Positions 1 to 6,747 of a stretch of 10,697 nt of DNA are shown here, in pieces. The position numbers were made by a program, and so were the translations under genes. Under the pieces are notes generated by a model. It did no database searches and was not told where the DNA came from. It saw only the letters and a list, made by a program, of their open reading frames with translations. Source of the DNA: an uncultured Clostridia bacterium (GTDB taxonomy: Bacteria > Bacillota > Clostridia > Christensenellales > Aristaeellaceae). The stretch's first letter is position 1, and each line of letters starts with the position of its first letter. Location of the stretch: the NCBI GenBank assembly GCA_937886445.1, contig CALGBY010000013.1:1-10697 (forward strand), in the 5' to 3' direction.

Positions 1-402
1 GATGACGATCTTGTTGGGCGTAGGAACTTCGATGGTGATGCCTTCGGGCTCTTCCATGATCACGGGGTGAGAGAAACCGATGTTCATGTTCAGCTTATTG
101 CCTTCCTTCGCAACACGGTAACCAACGCCGTTGACGTCCAGTTCCTTCTTGTAGCCCTCGGTGACGCCGACCACCATGTTGTTCAGCAGGGTGCGGGTCA
201 GACCATGCAGGGAGCGGTTTTCTTTTTCATCGTTGGGGCGGGTGACCAGGATCACACCGTCTTCACGGGTCAGGGTCATCTTCTCGCTGAGCTTCTGGGT
301 CAGGGTGCCCTTAGGACCCTTCACAGTGATCAGATTTCCTTCGCCCATAGTCACTTCCACGCCGGCGGGGATAGAGATGGGCATTTTACCGATTCTAGAC
401 AT
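1..402 (-). CDS. rplF: Ribosomal protein L6, N-terminal part (cut by window edge)
   Basis: Large-subunit protein L6 binds 23S rRNA near the factor-binding region. The reading frame starts with ATG at 402 and stays open to base 1, giving 134 codons of a protein that is usually about 180 residues; the C-terminal part lies outside the window. The start MSRIGKMPISIPAGVEV is the typical L6 opening, followed by VKGPKGTL and LVTRPNDEKENRSLHGLTR, both family hallmarks. A strong AAGGAGGAG-type ribosome binding site precedes the ATG. It follows rpsH by 16 bases, the standard spc-operon order; rplR would be expected next, beyond the window. The truncation is only an edge effect, with no sign of damage. 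Confidence 0.97.
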   Translation of the reverse strand, partial: MSRIGKMPISIPAGVEVTMGEGNLITVKGPKGTLTQKLSEKMTLTREDGVILVTRPNDEKENRSLHGLTRTLLNNMVVGVTEGYKKELDVNGVGYRVAKEGNKLNMNIGFSHPVIMEEPEGITIEVPTPNKIVI

Positions 403-418
403 AGTAAAATTCTCCTCC

Positions 419-820
419 TTACCAGACAAATGCCAGGACTTCGCCGCCGACATGTGCTGCACGAGCAGACTTATCGGTCATGACGCCCTTGGAAGTGGAC
501 ACGATTGCAATACCCAGGCCACGCAGGACGCGGGGCAGCTCGTCAGCGCCAGCGTACACACGCAGGCCGGGCTTGGAGACGCGGCGCAGGCCAGAGATGA
601 CCTTTTCCTTGCCGGGGTTATTGTACTTGAGAGTAACGTGGATAACGCCCTGGGTCCCGTCGTCAACCAGCTGGAAGGACTTAATGTAGCCTTCGTCCAG
701 CAGGATCTGAGCGATCGCCTTCTTCATGTTGGAAGCAGGAATGTCGACGGTGTCATGCTTGGCGTTGTTCGCGTTGCGGATACGAGTCAGCATATCCGCA
801 ATGGGATCAGTGATGTGCAT
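419..820 (-). CDS. rpsH: Ribosomal protein S8
   Basis: Primary 16S rRNA-binding protein of the small-subunit platform. The protein is 133 residues, the usual length. It opens with MHITDPIADMLTRIRNA and carries the C-terminal S8 signature GIAIVSTSKGVMTDKSAR near residues 103-120. An AGGAGGT binding site lies about 9 bases before the ATG. In E. coli, S8 represses spc-operon translation by binding an mRNA site that mimics its rRNA target. Here an unusually long 164-bp structured gap precedes rpsH, so an analogous control site is conceivable, but that is inference. Assignment is secure. Confidence 0.98.
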   Translation of the reverse strand: MHITDPIADMLTRIRNANNAKHDTVDIPASNMKKAIAQILLDEGYIKSFQLVDDGTQGVIHVTLKYNNPGKEKVISGLRRVSKPGLRVYAGADELPRVLRGLGIAIVSTSKGVMTDKSARAAHVGGEVLAFVW

Positions 821-984
821 AGGTATTTACCTCCTATAAAATTACAGGCTCTGCCTGTATCAACGGCAAGGTATCGGGTCCCACCGGAACCGACCTATTG
901 CCGCTGGCTGGGGGAATTTTATGGGGAAGCCGACCGGATGGAGCCCATCCGGTCAGGCTGACCATAACAAAGCGGTAAGTTTAC
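821..984 (-). promoter_or_regulatory. Structured rpsN-rpsH intergenic segment, possible autoregulatory mRNA element
   Basis: This 164-bp gap contains three inverted repeats. A perfect 10-bp stem with 3-base loop lies at 932-954 (GACCGGATGG / CCATCCGGTC). A compound stem at 864-903 pairs 864-869 with 898-903, then 870-872 with 893-895 and 875-877 with 890-892 across a small bulge. A 7-bp stem with 3-base loop at 843-859 sits about seven bases upstream of the rpsH ribosome binding site. No U-run follows the stems, so they do not look like terminators. No coding frame with a binding site was seen. A role as an S8-responsive leader or processing site is inference from position. Confidence 0.45.
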
Positions 985-1170
985 TTACCAGGAAGCCTTC
1001 CGGACGCCGGGGATCTGGCCCTTGTGTGCCAGTTCACGGAAGCAGATACGGCAGATACCGTAGTCACGCAGGTAAGCGTGGGGACGGCCGCAGATCTTGC
1101 AACGGTTGTAACGGCGGGTGGAAAACTTAGGCTCAGCCTGCTGCTTGAGCTTCATGGATAATTTAGCCAT
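985..1170 (-). CDS. rpsN: Ribosomal protein S14, zinc-binding (type Z)
   Basis: Small-subunit head protein, essential for late 30S assembly. It has 61 residues, the length of the short zinc form; the zinc-free form is about 89-100 residues. Four cysteines form a zinc ribbon: C24-x2-C27 (CKIC) and C40-x2-C43 (CRIC). The C-terminal GQIPGVRKASW is the family signature. An AGGAGGAG binding site lies ahead of the ATG, and the gene begins 18 bases after rplE. The type-Z form in the spc operon is typical of Bacillota and Actinobacteria; some such genomes carry a second, zinc-free copy elsewhere for zinc starvation, which cannot be judged here. Confidence 0.98.
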   Translation of the reverse strand: MAKLSMKLKQQAEPKFSTRRYNRCKICGRPHAYLRDYGICRICFRELAHKGQIPGVRKASW

Positions 1171-1188
1171 TGATCGTTCTCCTCCTAA

Positions 1189-1731
1189 TTACTTGCCGAA
1201 GGGAGCGCCGATCTGGGTCAGCAGCTCTCTTGCCTCTTCGTCAGTCTCAGCGGTGGTGCAGATGACGATGTCCATACCGCGGATCTTGTCGATCTTATCG
1301 TACTCGATTTCGGGGAAGATCAGCTGTTCCTTGACGCCCAGGGCATAGTTGCCGCGGCCGTCGAACGCCTTGCTGCTCACGCCGCGGAAGTCGCGTACGC
1401 GGGGCAGAGCGATGTTGACCAGCTTGTCGATGAAGTAATCCATACGCTCGCCGCGCAGGGTGACCTTGCAGCCAACGTTCATTCCCTCACGGACCTTGAA
1501 GTTAGCGATGCTCTTCTTGGCCTTGGTAACGAGGGGCTTCTGACCGGCGATCTGGGTAAGCTCGGAGACCGCAACTTCAAGCGCCTTGGCGTTGTCTTTG
1601 CAATCGCCCAGACCCATGTTGATGATCACCTTTTCCAGACGCGGGATCTGCATAACATTCTTGTAACCGAACTTCTGCTGCAGAGCAGGGCGAACTTCGG
1701 TCAGATACTTTTCATGTAATCTGGTAGCCAT
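1189..1731 (-). CDS. rplE: Ribosomal protein L5
   Basis: Binds 5S rRNA and forms part of the central protuberance of the 50S subunit. The protein has 180 residues from MATRLHEKYLTEVRPAL to the C-terminal GAPFGK, the usual length. Recognisable blocks are PRLEKVIINMGLG (about residues 30-42), the AKKSIANFKVREGMNVGCKVTLRG block, the RVRDFRGVS region and the GMDIVICTTAETDEEARELL C-terminus. The reading frame is open to an ATG 39 bases upstream (1770), but that would overlap rplX and add 13 residues not found in L5. The ATG at 1731 has an AAGGAGAGGG binding site at good spacing, so it is chosen. Confidence 0.98.
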   Translation of the reverse strand: MATRLHEKYLTEVRPALQQKFGYKNVMQIPRLEKVIINMGLGDCKDNAKALEVAVSELTQIAGQKPLVTKAKKSIANFKVREGMNVGCKVTLRGERMDYFIDKLVNIALPRVRDFRGVSSKAFDGRGNYALGVKEQLIFPEIEYDKIDKIRGMDIVICTTAETDEEARELLTQIGAPFGK

Positions 1732-1748
1732 TGTTTTCCCTCTCCTTA

Positions 1749-2084
1749 TCAGTCGATCTGAGCGCCGCACTTTTTGCAGATGCGAACGTTCTTCTTGGTT
1801 ACTTTGCCGTCCTTGTCGGTCTCTTCAATGATCTTGTGAGCGACGCGGATGGCCTTGTCGCACTTGGGGCACAGAACCATCACATTGCTGGCATCAATGA
1901 AGGCTTCCTTCTTGATGATGCCGCCGGGCTGTCCCTGAGCACGGCTCTTCTGATGCTTGGTGGCAATGGCAACGCCTTCTACAGCGACCTTGCCGTCAGC
2001 GGGGCGGGTGGCAATGATCTTGCCCTTCTTACCCTTATCCTTGCCGGAGATGACGACGACGCTGTCTTTCGCTTTTACAAACAT
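1749..2084 (-). CDS. rplX: Ribosomal protein L24, with a four-cysteine C-terminus
   Basis: Assembly-initiating 23S rRNA-binding protein near the exit tunnel. It has 111 residues, slightly longer than the usual 101-105. The N-terminal KOW motif is clear (VKAKDSVVVISGKDKGKKGKI, residues 3-23). The C-terminal half holds two CxxC pairs, C72-x2-C75 (CPKC) and C103-x2-C106 (CKKC), at positions where many L24 proteins have non-cysteine residues; this suggests bound zinc, by inference. An insert of a few residues (about 86-97) between the pairs accounts for the extra length. An AAGGAGGACG binding site precedes the ATG, 15 bases after rplN. Confidence 0.97.
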   Translation of the reverse strand: MFVKAKDSVVVISGKDKGKKGKIIATRPADGKVAVEGVAIATKHQKSRAQGQPGGIIKKEAFIDASNVMVLCPKCDKAIRVAHKIIEETDKDGKVTKKNVRICKKCGAQID

Positions 2085-2098
2085 TCTTTTCGTCCTCC

Positions 2099-2467
2099 TT
2101 ACAGTACTTCGGGCGCGAGGGATACGATCTTCATGTAATCCTTCTCACGGAGTTCACGGGCGACAGGCCCAAAGATGCGGGTTCCGCGGGGCATTTTGTC
2201 CGCGCCGATGATAACGGCGGCGTTATCGTCAAAGCGGATGTAGCTGCCGTCGGGACGGCGCTTGGGCTGATGGGTGCGGACGATAACGGCCTTGACGACC
2301 TCGCCCTTCTTCACGGTTCCGCCGGGGGTTGCAGTCTTTACGGAGGCGACGATCACATCGCCGATGCTGCCGGTACGGCGGAAGGAACCACCCAGTACAC
2401 GGATGCACATGATTTCCTTGGCGCCGGAGTTATCGGCTACCTTGAGTCGCGTTTGCGGCTGAATCAT
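2099..2467 (-). CDS. rplN: Ribosomal protein L14
   Basis: Large-subunit protein at the 30S interface. It has 122 residues, the exact usual length, and starts MIQPQTRLKVADNSGAKE, the canonical opening. The block GDVIVASVKTATPGG, the segment KAVIVRTHQPKRRPDGSYIRF and the terminal FGPVARELREKDYMKIVSLAPEVL region are all family hallmarks. An AAAGGAGG binding site sits about 9 bases before the ATG. It is separated from rpsQ by a long 155-bp gap, whereas rplX follows after only 14 bases, so it may have its own translational or processing control. Confidence 0.98.
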   Translation of the reverse strand: MIQPQTRLKVADNSGAKEIMCIRVLGGSFRRTGSIGDVIVASVKTATPGGTVKKGEVVKAVIVRTHQPKRRPDGSYIRFDDNAAVIIGADKMPRGTRIFGPVARELREKDYMKIVSLAPEVL

Positions 2468-2622
2468 ACGGGGTTTCCTCCTTTATAGGTTCCTCTTCAT
2501 GGTGAGTGCTATGCTCCCATGAGAGGTCGGGTACTACTTCATCCGGATCTCTCCGGATCGGCCGGATAAAGGGCTCCTATATAATAGGAAGCGATTTTCC
2601 GGTCCTGCCGACGGGCGACTCC
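2468..2622 (-). promoter_or_regulatory. Structured rpsQ-rplN intergenic segment
   Basis: A 155-bp gap in an operon whose other junctions are mostly under 40 bp. It contains a perfect 7-bp stem with 4-base loop at 2541-2558 (ATCCGGA / TCCGGAT), a perfect 6-bp stem with 3-base loop at 2575-2589 (TCCTAT / ATAGGA), and three copies of CCGGAT at 2543, 2553 and 2562. No U-run follows either stem in the direction of transcription and no plausible small gene with a binding site was seen. A regulatory leader for rplN, an RNA-processing site or a decayed repeat are all possible. The function is unknown. Confidence 0.35.
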
Positions 2623-2883
2623 TTACTTGGCCTTCTCAACGATCTCGACCAGACGCCACCGCTTGTCCTTGGACAGGGGACGGCATTCCATGATCTTCAC
2701 GGTATCGCCGATGCCGCACTCGTTGTTTTCGTCGTGGGCCTTCAGCTTGATGCTCTTGTTGATGAACTTGCCATAAAGAGGATGACGTACACGGGTGGAC
2801 AGGGAGACAACGATCGTCTTGTCCATTTTATCGCTTACGACCAGACCGATACGGGTCTTGCGGATGCCTCTTACTTCAGACAT
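2623..2883 (-). CDS. rpsQ: Ribosomal protein S17
   Basis: Small-subunit OB-fold protein that binds 16S rRNA early in assembly. It has 86 residues, the usual length. The segments RKTRIGLVVSDKMDKTIVV (about residues 8-26), HPLYGKFINKSIKLKAHDE and GDTVKIMECRPLSKDKRWRL define the family. An AAAGGAGAAAA binding site precedes the ATG. It follows rpmC by 27 bases in the standard L16-L29-S17 order. The long gap downstream to rplN is described separately. Confidence 0.98.
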   Translation of the reverse strand: MSEVRGIRKTRIGLVVSDKMDKTIVVSLSTRVRHPLYGKFINKSIKLKAHDENNECGIGDTVKIMECRPLSKDKRWRLVEIVEKAK

Positions 2884-2910
2884 TGTTGTTTTCTCCTTTC
2901 ACGGCTCTCG

Positions 2911-3105
2911 TCAGGCTTTCTTTTCAAGCTGGGTCAGCACGGTCATAGCACGGGCGATATCCCGCTTCACCTGGCTGATCTGCATTGTGTTTTCAAGCTG
3001 ACCGGTTGCGAGCTGGAAACGAAGGTTGAAAAGGTTTTCCTTGAGCTCCTCGATCTTCTTGGAAAGCTCTTCGGCATTCATAGCCGCAAATTCACTCGCC
3101 TTCAT
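2911..3105 (-). CDS. rpmC: Ribosomal protein L29
   Basis: Small helical-hairpin protein at the polypeptide exit tunnel, part of the docking area for trigger factor and SRP. It has 64 residues, the usual length. The pattern EELSKKIEELKENLFNLRFQ followed by ATGQLENTMQISQVKRDIARA is diagnostic. Its ATG shares the sequence ATGA with the stop codon of rplP (4-base overlap), and only a weak GGTGAAAG binding site is visible, so translation is probably coupled to rplP. Confidence 0.98.
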   Translation of the reverse strand: MKASEFAAMNAEELSKKIEELKENLFNLRFQLATGQLENTMQISQVKRDIARAMTVLTQLEKKA

Positions 3106-3551
3106 TTGCTTTCACCACCCGCTTCTACATTAGGATTGGGGGCTTCCTCACGGGTGACGATCTTCGTCTTGAGAGGAAGCTTGCTGCCGGCCAGACGGAG
3201 GGCTTCGCGAGCGATCGCGTCATCGATACCGCCGATCTCAAAGAGGATCCTGCCGGGCTTTACAACTGCTACCCAGTACTCGGGAGCACCTTTACCGGAA
3301 CCCATGCGGGTCTCGGCGGGCTTCGCGGTCACGGGCTTGTCGGGGAAGATCTTGATCCACACCTGGCCGCCGCGCTTGGTGTAACGGGTAAGGGCTACAC
3401 GGGCAGCTTCCAGCTGCTGGGAAGTGATCCAGCAGGGTTCAGTGGCCATCAGGCCGATATCACCGTAGGCAATGAAGTTTCCGCGATGGGCAGCGCCCTT
3501 CATACGGCCGCGGAACTGCTTGCGGTGCTTTACTCTCTTAGGCATCAACAT
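3102..3551 (-). CDS. rplP: Ribosomal protein L16
   Basis: Large-subunit protein contacting A-site tRNA and helping shape the peptidyl-transferase region. It has 149 residues, close to the usual 137-147. It begins MLMPKRVKHRKQFRGRMKG, with the typical segments GDIGLMATEPCWITSQQLEAAR, KRGGQVWIKIFPDKPVT, and RMGSGKGAPEYWVAVVKPG. The first ATG (3551) is preferred over the second (3545): L16 proteins normally begin ML-PKRV, and the AAGGAGG site lies 12 bases from the first and 18 from the second. Its start is 5 bases after the rpsC stop; its end overlaps rpmC. Confidence 0.98.
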   Translation of the reverse strand: MLMPKRVKHRKQFRGRMKGAAHRGNFIAYGDIGLMATEPCWITSQQLEAARVALTRYTKRGGQVWIKIFPDKPVTAKPAETRMGSGKGAPEYWVAVVKPGRILFEIGGIDDAIAREALRLAGSKLPLKTKIVTREEAPNPNVEAGGESK

Positions 3552-3556
3552 AGCTC

Positions 3557-4237
3557 TTACTTGCCTCCTTCGATGGCAGCGCCTTTGGCCGCGATTACCT
3601 TCTTGGGCTTGGGAAGGATCTGTCCCTTGTAGATCCAGACCTTCACGCCCAGACGGCCGTAAGTGGTCTTGGCTTCGGAGAAGCCGTAGTCAATATTGGC
3701 GCGCAGCGTCTGCAGGGGAATGGAACCTTCATGATACTGCTCGGTACGGGCAATATCGGCACCGCCCAGACGGCCGCTGATGGAAACCTTCACACCCTTG
3801 GCGCCGGACTTCATCGCACGCTGGATGCTGCTCTTCATAGCGCGGCGGAAAGCGATGCGCTTTTCAAGCTGCTGGGCGATGTTCTCAGCCACCAGCTGAG
3901 CATCGGCGTCGGGATTCTTGATATCCAGCACATCGATGTTCACGGCATGGCCGACGAACTTTTCGATCTCGGCCTTCAGCTCTTCGATGCCCTTGCCGCC
4001 GCGGCCGATGATCATGCCGGGCTTGCCGGTGAACAGCTTCACGTTCATCTTGCTGGCAGAGCGTTCGATATCAATGCGGCTGATACCGGTCTGGTAAAAC
4101 TTTTCCTTGAGCATTTTGCGCAGCTCGAAGTCTTCCTTCAGCTGCTTGGCGAATTCCTTCTTCTCGGAATACCAGCGGGTGCTCCAGTCGAAGATAACGC
4201 CTACACGCGCTCCGTGAGGATTAACTTTCTGTCCCAT
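3557..4237 (-). CDS. rpsC: Ribosomal protein S3
   Basis: Forms part of the mRNA entry channel of the 30S subunit. It has 226 residues, in the usual range of 210-240. It starts MGQKVNPHGARVGV; the KH domain has its GxxG-type loop in MIIGRGGKGIEELK (about residues 75-88); the C-terminal domain contains FRRAMKSSIQRAMKSGAKG and the signature RTEQYHEGSIPLQTLRA. A GGGAGGAAAG binding site precedes the ATG. It follows rplV by 15 bases and leads directly into rplP. Confidence 0.98.
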   Translation of the reverse strand: MGQKVNPHGARVGVIFDWSTRWYSEKKEFAKQLKEDFELRKMLKEKFYQTGISRIDIERSASKMNVKLFTGKPGMIIGRGGKGIEELKAEIEKFVGHAVNIDVLDIKNPDADAQLVAENIAQQLEKRIAFRRAMKSSIQRAMKSGAKGVKVSISGRLGGADIARTEQYHEGSIPLQTLRANIDYGFSEAKTTYGRLGVKVWIYKGQILPKPKKVIAAKGAAIEGGK

Positions 4238-4252
4238 AATCTTTCCTCCCTC

Positions 4253-4636
4253 TTACTTCTGGTCCAGCACGACGCTGATGTGGCAGGTGCGCTTGAGCAT
4301 GGGGGACGCGCTGCCACGGCTGCGGGCTACATAACGCTTGAGGGTGGGGCCGGGGTTGGCGTAGCACTCGGCTACATACAGGGTGCTGCGGTCCATCTCC
4401 TGATTGTTCACCGCGTTCGCGATGGCGCTGGAGAGCACCTTGGCGATCTCGGGTGAAGCGGCCTTGGGGGTGAATTCCAGGATGGCCAGCGCACGGTCAA
4501 CCTGCTTGCCGCGGATCAGGTCAAGAACGATCTTGGCCTTACGGGAAGACAGGCGGATGTGCTTGGCAGTAGCATGGGGGCGCTTATCCGCGTTTTCCTT
4601 GCGGGCGGCACCCTTTTCACGGGTATTGGTTGCCAT
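4253..4636 (-). CDS. rplV: Ribosomal protein L22 with N-terminal extension
   Basis: Lines the 50S exit tunnel through a long beta hairpin and contacts all 23S rRNA domains. The protein is 127 residues, against about 110-115 in most bacteria. The core begins near residue 23 (TAKHIRLSSRKAKIVLDLIRG) and continues with ALAILEFTPKAA, SSAIANAVNN and the tunnel-loop region RYVARSRGSASPMLKRTCHISVVL. The extra, Lys/Arg-rich N-terminal stretch of about 20 residues resembles that of several Clostridia L22 proteins, from memory. No in-frame ATG would remove it, and a GGAAGGAGCG binding site precedes the chosen ATG, so it appears genuine. Confidence 0.97.
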   Translation of the reverse strand: MATNTREKGAARKENADKRPHATAKHIRLSSRKAKIVLDLIRGKQVDRALAILEFTPKAASPEIAKVLSSAIANAVNNQEMDRSTLYVAECYANPGPTLKRYVARSRGSASPMLKRTCHISVVLDQK

Positions 4637-4659
4637 TGTTTTATCGCTCCTTCCTTCCC

Positions 4660-4938
4660 TTATCTCTTATCACTGGACTTTTCGCCGGCATGTCCGCGGA
4701 AAGTGCGGGTGGGGGCGAATTCGCCGAGCTTATGGCCTACCATATCTTCGGTCACATATACGGGCACATGCTTGCGGCCGTCATGAACGGCGATGGTGTG
4801 TCCGACAAACTCGGGGAAAATGGTGGAAGAACGGCTCCAGGTCTTCAGGACCTGCTTTTCGCCGGTCTTGTTCATATCACATACGCGCTTGTACAGCGCT
4901 TCCTCAACATAGGGGCCCTTTTTAACGGAACGGCTCAT
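4660..4938 (-). CDS. rpsS: Ribosomal protein S19
   Basis: 30S head protein paired with S13 near the A-site finger. It has 92 residues, the usual length. The opening MSRSVKKGPYVEEALYKRV and the signature SRSSTIFPEFVGHTIAVHDGRKHVPVYVTEDMVGHKLGEFAPTRTF are unmistakable (shown here only to identify the block; residues about 35-80). An AAAGGAGG binding site precedes the ATG. It lies 32 bases after rplB and 23 before rplV, the canonical S10-operon position. Confidence 0.98.
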   Translation of the reverse strand: MSRSVKKGPYVEEALYKRVCDMNKTGEKQVLKTWSRSSTIFPEFVGHTIAVHDGRKHVPVYVTEDMVGHKLGEFAPTRTFRGHAGEKSSDKR

Positions 4939-4970
4939 GTGGGGTTTGCCTCCTTTCGATCGCTATGGGC

Positions 4971-5801
4971 TTATTTTCCGGCACGCTTTACGATCAGCTT
5001 GTTGGAATACTTCTTATGCTTGCGGGTCTTGTAACCCAGAGCGGGCTTGCCCCAGGGAGTAACAGGCGCGGGCATACCGACAGGGGATTTGCCTTCGCCG
5101 CCGCCGTGGGGATGGTCGCACGGGTTCATGACGACGCCGCGCACGGAGGGGCGGATGCCCATGTGACGCTTGCGTCCGGCTTTACCGTAGTTCACATTGC
5201 TGTGATCGGTGTTGCCTACGGCGCCGATGGTGGCCATCGCGTTCATGGGAACGCGGCGGAATTCACCGGAGGGGAGACGAACCTGAGCGTAGGCGGTTTC
5301 CTTACCCATCAGCTGAGCATATCCGCCGGCGGAGCGTACCAACTGGCCGCCGCGGCCGGGCTTGATCTCGATGTTGTGGATCAGGGTACCTACGGGGATG
5401 TTCGCGATGGGAAGAGCGTTGCCGGGCTTGATGTCGGCGTTGTCGCCGGCTACCACGGTGTCGCCCACCTTCAGGTCCAGAGGAGCCAGGATGTAGCGCT
5501 TTTCGCCGTCAACGTAGTTCAGCAGGGCGATGAACGCGGAGCGGTTGGGATCGTATTCGATGGCAGCCACCTTCGCGGGGATGTCCTTCTTGTCACGCTT
5601 GAAGTCGATGATGCGGTACTTTACCTTGTTGCCGCCGCCCTGATGACGGACGGTGATCTTGCCCTGCTTGTTGCGGCCGGCGTTCTTCTTCAGATACTCG
5701 GTCAGGCTCTTTTCGGGAGTCTTCTTGGTAATTTCTTCAAAGGTGAGAACCGACATGAAACGGCGGGCAGCCGAAGTCGGCTTATAAACTCGAATCGCCA
5801 T
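4971..5801 (-). CDS. rplB: Ribosomal protein L2
   Basis: Largest S10-operon protein, needed for subunit association and for peptidyl-transferase centre integrity. It has 276 residues, the usual length. It begins MAIRVYKPTSAARRFMSV and includes the GRNKQGKITVRHQGGG block (residues 42-57), KPGRGGQLVRSAGG (147-160), and the conserved loop NPCDHPHGGGEG at 226-237. The loop normally reads NPVDHPHGGGEG, so C228 replaces a valine, a conservative curiosity. The binding site AAGGAGGG overlaps the rplW stop codon, implying close translational linkage. Confidence 0.99.
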   Translation of the reverse strand: MAIRVYKPTSAARRFMSVLTFEEITKKTPEKSLTEYLKKNAGRNKQGKITVRHQGGGNKVKYRIIDFKRDKKDIPAKVAAIEYDPNRSAFIALLNYVDGEKRYILAPLDLKVGDTVVAGDNADIKPGNALPIANIPVGTLIHNIEIKPGRGGQLVRSAGGYAQLMGKETAYAQVRLPSGEFRRVPMNAMATIGAVGNTDHSNVNYGKAGRKRHMGIRPSVRGVVMNPCDHPHGGGEGKSPVGMPAPVTPWGKPALGYKTRKHKKYSNKLIVKRAGK

Positions 5802-5815
5802 ATCTTATGCCCTCC

Positions 5816-6112
5816 TTACACCATGCCCTCGAAGAACTCGATGGGCTTGGAATCTTCCGTCAGTGTTACATAGGCCTTCTTGACCTCGGGGGTGCGTCCG
5901 GAGTGGACTCCCTGACGCTTGATCTTGCCCTCGGTGCGCAGGGTGTTTACCTTGGCTACCTTAACGGGGGCGAAAACCTTTTCGATGGCCTGCTTGATCT
6001 CGATCTTGTTGGCACCGATGGCTACTTCGAATACGTACTTCTTATCGGCGATGCCGTCGTAGCCCTTTTCGGTCAGGACGGGGCGCAGGATGATATCATA
6101 GGGGCTTTTCAT
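5816..6112 (-). CDS. rplW: Ribosomal protein L23
   Basis: Exit-tunnel rim protein and main docking site for trigger factor and SRP. It has 98 residues, the usual length. It begins MKSPYDIILRPVLTEKG, and IEIKQAIEKVFAPVKVAKVNT with GKIKRQGVHSGRTPEVKKAYVTL are typical. The ATG overlaps the rplD stop as ATGA (4 bases), and an AGGAGGT site lies within the end of rplD, which favours coupled translation of L4 and L23. Confidence 0.98.
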   Translation of the reverse strand: MKSPYDIILRPVLTEKGYDGIADKKYVFEVAIGANKIEIKQAIEKVFAPVKVAKVNTLRTEGKIKRQGVHSGRTPEVKKAYVTLTEDSKPIEFFEGMV

Positions 6113-6726
6113 GCGTACACCTCCTGAATGCTTTCCATGGCATCCTTGAGAACGATGATCTTGTCAGCGTTCAGGAGCGCATAGACGTTGATGGTGTTTA
6201 CATAAGCATCCTTCAGAGTGGGGATGTTCTTGGAAGCGCGGATCACATCGGTGTCCTTGCCGTTGAGGATGAGCAGGCTCTTCTTTTCGGCGCCCAGATC
6301 CTTCAGCATCTTGGCGATGTACTTGGTCTTGGCTTCCTGAAGCTTGATCTCGTCCACAACGATGATGTCGCTCAGCTTGGAGGTGAAGGCGCTCTTCATC
6401 GCCAGGCGGCGTACCTTCTTGGGCACGTTGATGACATAATCGCGGGGCTGGGGGGCAAACACGACGCCGCCGTGACGGAACTGGGGAGCGCGGTTGCCAT
6501 GATGGCGGGCATTACCGGTGCCCTTCTGGCGGTAGATCTTACGGCCGCCGCCGCGGACCATACCGCGGGTCAGGGCACTCTGGGTTCCCTGGCGCTGAGC
6601 GGCCAGGTAAGAGCGGACCACGAGGTGCATAGCGGCGGTATTGACTTCTACTGCAAAGATCTCGTCTTTGAGTTCCATCGTGCCAACCTCTTTGCCCTGC
6701 ATGTTGACCACAGGAATATTCGGCAT
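6109..6726 (-). CDS. rplD: Ribosomal protein L4
   Basis: 50S assembly protein whose extended loop reaches the exit-tunnel constriction; in E. coli it also represses the S10 operon by acting on the rpsJ leader RNA. It has 205 residues, the usual length. The loop block TRGMVRGGGRKIYRQKGTGNARHH (about residues 53-76) and the following FRHGGVVFAPQPRDYVINVPKK identify it. An AAGGAGGAT binding site precedes the ATG, 21 bases after rplC. Autogenous control in this organism is possible because the rpsJ leader is long and structured, but it is not shown by the sequence alone. Confidence 0.98.
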   Translation of the reverse strand: MPNIPVVNMQGKEVGTMELKDEIFAVEVNTAAMHLVVRSYLAAQRQGTQSALTRGMVRGGGRKIYRQKGTGNARHHGNRAPQFRHGGVVFAPQPRDYVINVPKKVRRLAMKSAFTSKLSDIIVVDEIKLQEAKTKYIAKMLKDLGAEKKSLLILNGKDTDVIRASKNIPTLKDAYVNTINVYALLNADKIIVLKDAMESIQEVYA

Positions 6727-6747
6727 TTTGGTATCCTCCTTACAGCG

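Noticed and set aside
932..954. Perfect 10-bp hairpin considered as a terminator within the spc operon
   Set aside because: No U-tract follows on the transcribed strand, and essential genes lie downstream without another promoter in sight.
1732..1770. Upstream ATG of rplE at 1770
   Set aside because: It overlaps the end of rplX, adds 13 residues foreign to L5, and has no binding site; the ATG at 1731 does.
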